A DNA stretch of 64,000 nucleotides. Origin: Ophiodon elongatus (taxonomy: Eukaryota > Chordata > Actinopteri > Perciformes > Hexagrammidae). Positions within the stretch are counted from its first letter, which is position 1; each line of letters starts with the position of its first letter. The stretch lies in the NCBI GenBank assembly GCA_016806645.1, contig JACSYO010001808.1:558001-622000 (forward strand). Direction: 5' to 3'. This document shows, piece after piece, positions 59,872 through 64,000 of the stretch. The notes beneath the pieces are model-generated. The model did no database searches and was not told the origin of the DNA. It was given only the letters and a program-made list of their open reading frames with translations. A program made the position numbers and the translations under genes.

Positions 59872-62800
59872 GTCGGGATTGGATGTGAAGGAAGGGGCGT
59901 GGTCACGTGAGAGAGGAGTTCAAGGGCCCAACGCGAGTGTGATGGTGGAGTCAGCCAACCGGTCACCTGCAGAGAGGAGAGATGCAGACACACCTGAGAT
60001 CAGGCTGGTTTCTCTGGAAGTTTTACTTAGTTTAGTGAGCTGGGCCCGTAAACTGTGCAGTTTGTGCTAAATATTCACCACTTAAGTATAATATCAACCT
60101 GCATAAAGAATAGGATAGTTATGTTTTTCTCTTCGTACTTTCTGACTTCCCTCTTGTTTCTGTCAGCCCAAAACTTATTGGTTTATATTGATGTGAGAAG
60201 TAAAACTTCACTATTTTAAATTTTTTTTTAGAAAAAGTTACTTAAACATGTAGAAAAAGCTTTTTTGTTTGGGACTACTTTCATTTGTGTTTATTGGATT
60301 TAGCCAAAATAAACTACAATGTGTGTGTTCATGGTGAGCCAGTAAACTGTGTGGCTCATTGATGTGTTTTTAATAGTTTTTGTACAACAATGGAGCTCTA
60401 CAGCACAGAGGAATACGATACATCAGGCTCAGATACACACGCAATACTTTATTTGAGTCTTTTCTTCAGTAATATACAGAATATCTTCAAACATATTCTT
60501 TTTTAAGTTGAGTCTTGTTTTAAAGAGAGTGCTATAATCTAGTTTCAGGGCTTCATTACTTCAGTTTCGTGCTTATATGTTGCATATTTCTCAACTAGTA
60601 TTGTAATCATATTACCACACAGCGAACACAGGGGCATTAGTTCTGTAAAAAAGGGGCCCAGCATCTACATTTTTGTTCCTGGGGGGAAAAACACAATAAT
60701 CTTGCACACTGTAAATATCCTCCAACGATCTTTGTTCCAAACATGTAAGAGAGAGGGCCGTGTCTGTGGTACAAAATAGTTTGCAATGAAACCCGTTGAA
60801 ATGTAGGTCAGCATATGTCTCTTCAGCCATCGAACAGTGAGCGCCACATTTATTTATATCAAGCACATTGCAGCTGAACCCATCTAATTCTGGCTGGCAA
60901 GTGATGTAACGAGTCCAGCGAGACTTGAGTTTGGAGAGCGACCACAAGAGGGCGCTGCAGTCCTGACGGTGGATCTGTCTTTCTCCGCAGTGAGTTTAAT
61001 CTGATGCACATTTTAAACTTTCTTTGTGAATAAATCACTGAATGTGTGTTTAAACTGATCAGACATTTATGGTGTGAGATTTCAGAGTTAATGGCTCAAA
61101 ATGATGACAAAAATAACTAAATGTAAATGATTGCTATTAAATTTGAATAATTATCCTCTTATATTAGAAGGGGGAACACGTTTAGTGACTGCAATGAGGT
61201 CCGTTTTTTTTTTTTAGATGAAATAATGATTGTAGCTGATGAGCTTAACTTCTCAAATAATAAAAAAATGAATTTAAATAAAGAATGAATTAATGGAATA
61301 CGATCAATTACACCAGGCAGGATTCAGAGGGCACAGCGAGGAGGGAAAAATGAAAATTATAATTAATTTATATGAGAGATTTACTATTTTATTCTCTACC
61401 AAGTAAATAAAGATGCAGGTCGTCACGTAATACAAGAATATGTTAAAACATATTGATGCTTACGCTCCATATTTCACCATGAACCTTCATCTTGACTTTG
61501 ATTAAAAAATAATAAAACATACGGAGAGAAAAGGAACCATAAATATGACTTGAATCTTATTATTTGCAGTCGGCTAAAAGCGAATATGTGGAAAATAAAG
61601 GCTTCTGAAGCAGCTGACCTTGACTGAAGAGACAGATAATGTCGCCATCTGCCAATCAGAGGCATTGTTGCTATGTGGAAATGGAAATCACCCTCTCTTT
61701 TTTATTTTGTCCCTCCCCCTTCCTCCCCTCTGTGGTCTCAAATTAGCTGATTAAGTCTCGGCGAAAAGAAATGGGAGTAATTGGAATTAGTCAAATGAAG
61801 TCGTGGTGAACCGCTTGTGAAAAGGTGGATTGTCCAGTCGTTGACTCGTCGAGGCCTTCGTCACCGACGCGATGAGTCTAATTCAACATCCTCCTGCTCT
61901 GAGATTCATAGATCGGTGGCTCCGCACTGAGTCGGCCTCCAGGGGGAGACTGTGAGGCGGCGCTGCTGCTGCATTACGTGGCAGGAAATGCTGCTATTCC
62001 ATATTAAACAAGATCCACATGCTGAGCCATTGGAGATTATTTAAGTACTTTAAGCTAAAGGACGAAATACAACACAAGTTTCGGAGTATTTTCTTTTTTT
62101 TTTGCAGAGAAGTCGTGTTTTATTCTCTTGTGTTAGTCTCATGAGCCAAGCAGGAAAAGCTCTCAGCTTCAGTAAAGCACGTTTATTTAATGCAAATGCA
62201 GCTACAACTATGAAAATGATCCTAATTATCAAATCACAATGCAATCACTGGTTTTGTGACAAACAGTCCAAACTCAAAGTTATTCAGTTTATGATAAATT
62301 AAAACGGAGAAGGAGAAGCTGCAGCTGGAGAATGATTTGAATGGACTATCAGGAAAGTTGCTGATTTAATTCTTATTCTTATTATTCTTAGTGTATTGTT
62401 GACTAGTCGAACATACAGAAGCACGTAATGACAGCAAGGTCGATTAAATGTAGATAACTCGCTTTATAAATTCACAGATAAACAATGATTTAACGAAGAA
62501 ATTAAAAGCAAGAAAACACCCAAATATTCATATTAAAGAGGCTGGAAACTCAAAATTTGGGCATTTTTGTCAAAATTAGGAGCCCTGCTTTTCATCGAAG
62601 AATTCACTTTTTTATTTGTAGTAACATAACTTAATTTCTATATCATGTGACACACAGCATCTCTTTTTTGAAGCTTTAAATTATTGATATTTTCTCACAA
62701 AAGAAATTTGAGAGATAAAATTACTTAACATGTAAATAACTATTATAGTTTAATTTCACGCATGTTCTTCTGTATTTATGCGTATAAATAATAAAACCTG

Positions 62801-64000
62801 AGTTTTAATACTGCTCAATAATTATATTTTTAGAAACATTCCCTAAATATTGGATATTTTGAGGTTGTGCTGAAGAAGGATTTCATGCAACTATTCGATT
62901 TAGTCCTCTGGAGTTCATTTTCCTGACTCGCACACTTTATTTACCTCACATTATTTCAAATTGTTCAAGTGTTTTATGGTTAAAAAATAAACCCCACGGA
63001 TGTGATAAAGGCTTTTCTTTTTTTTAAGAGTATGGGATGCCATCAACCGCTGGCTCCAGAAATGATTCCTCCTCTAATCTACGCTGCATGCGGCGCTGAG
63101 CGCTGAGGGATGTGTTGGGTGGAGGCCAGGGGAGGTTCGAGAGATAAGGACAGGGATTCTGTTGCCAGCTGTCTCTCCAATCTCCCAGAGGAGACCAGAT
63201 TACATAAAAAGCCTTAATCCGGGTTTAAGACCCAAGCCAGCGGTGCAGGTCCTCTTCAGGGGCAGGAAGGGGGAGGATGGGGGGAGGAGGGGGAGGAGGA
63301 GGGCGTGGAGGGCAGAAAAAAACCTCCAAGATTCAAGCGTCGTTGATGATGGATGACGCAGTGTTCATCCCCTCTCAAGGCTACAAATTGAGGTTTTGGA
63401 AGGAACAGATGAAGATATCTTTGTCAAAGCTAATGACGCCGTAACGTTTCGTACACGCTTCCTCATGTTGTAGAAACACCGGGGGCCCGAACCTGCTTCC
63501 TTTTGTCCGCTCTTGCACGATAATGAAAAGCGATCAATCTTCAAAGAGCCTCCTTCCCCGTGATTTAAACACAGAACCTCTGCTGTAGATTTGGGTCAAC
63601 GGGAACGGGATGAACGAGGTCAGCGTTAAGAGCTGTGTTTGAATAGTTGCGCTCCCAGACTGTATTTTGCTCATACATCCTGTAGCATAATAGAATTAGG
63701 TCAAGGCCCCGTGAATCATTTGCCCCAATGGGCTTAAACCTCCCAGCAGATCTGTTTTTATTTTTATTTTAAGGCACAAATTTCTTGCAGCATTTTTAAA
63801 AGCAACCATCATTCCCCCCTAAAAGCTCATATCTGTACTCAATGTATCATGCAAACACACTGCACATGCATTGGTTTGGTAATCTACCCCCTCCCCTGTC
63901 TCTTTGTTAATCAGACAGGAAGTTGGAGAAACACAGAGAGGGATGGCAGGGAATTTTTCATGACATCTGATGGGGAAAGTGGGTCATGCTCGGTGTTGCA
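59872..64000. other. Upstream region of pcbp3
   Basis: Pcbp3 5' leader or upstream intron and intergenic sequence. A CTCF-like motif lies at 60942-60955. Two blocks of non-repetitive, mixed-composition sequence (about 61630-61870 and 63020-63800), with TAATTAG/ATTAGCTGATTAAG-type motifs, look like candidate conserved noncoding elements. A GGGGGAGGAGGAGG patch lies at 63270-63300. No coding exon supported. Confidence 0.5.
60942..60955 (+). promoter_or_regulatory. CTCF-like motif upstream of pcbp3
   Basis: CCACAAGAGGGCGC matches 13 of 14 positions of the CTCF core and is followed by TGCAG. It lies about 1.1 kb upstream of the first pcbp3 coding exon. Confidence 0.4.

Overview
The window is vertebrate nuclear DNA, almost certainly from a teleost fish. 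The genes are intron-rich, with many introns of 80-500 bp. The protein sequences are vertebrate. The spaces between exons hold long TG/GA/GAA microsatellites and dispersed repeats of the kind common in fish genomes. There are no bacterial-type operons, CRISPR arrays or phage genes.

Layout. Positions 1-2222 (+) hold the 3' end of pejvakin (pjvk), with its C-terminal cysteine/histidine finger; the 5' exons lie outside the window. Positions 3351-8864 (+) hold a complete 21-exon pwp2, a WD-repeat subunit of the small-subunit processome (920 aa). Positions 9680-16262 (+) hold a complete 12-exon eed, the WD40 methyl-lysine reader of Polycomb repressive complex 2 (443 aa). It contains a U12-type intron, a GC-AG intron and a hAT transposon carrying a second nested element. 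Positions 17598-30659 (+) hold a complete 21-exon atp7b, a copper-transporting P1B-type ATPase (1334 aa). It has a cysteine-rich first exon, a first metal-binding-type domain that has lost its CxxC, and two GC-AG introns. About 10 kb without recognisable genes follows, with a long (GAA)n tract, a palindromic MITE-like hairpin, a 147-bp TG tract and a 41-bp minisatellite. Positions 40701-41495 (-) hold lrrc3, a single-coding-exon leucine-rich-repeat membrane protein. Positions 51093-59871 (-) hold pcbp3, a three-KH-domain poly(rC)-binding protein of 12 coding exons, including 24-nt and 33-nt microexons. The last 4 kb, upstream of pcbp3, has no recognisable exon.

These genes do not form a pathway. 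They cover hearing and peroxisome biology (pjvk), ribosome biogenesis (pwp2), chromatin silencing (eed), copper export (atp7b), a membrane LRR protein (lrrc3) and RNA binding (pcbp3). From memory of human maps, PWP2, LRRC3 and PCBP3 lie together on 21q22.3, while PJVK, EED and ATP7B lie on other chromosomes, so this is a partly conserved and partly rearranged block. I found no sign of an undescribed multi-gene system. The most unusual features are minor-class and GC-AG splicing, the remodelled N-terminus of atp7b, nested DNA transposons, and a tRNA-Arg-derived pseudogene with a changed anticodon.

Exon boundaries were assigned by eye from splice motifs, reading-frame continuity and remembered family sequences. 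Every phase was checked arithmetically for pwp2, eed, atp7b and pcbp3.
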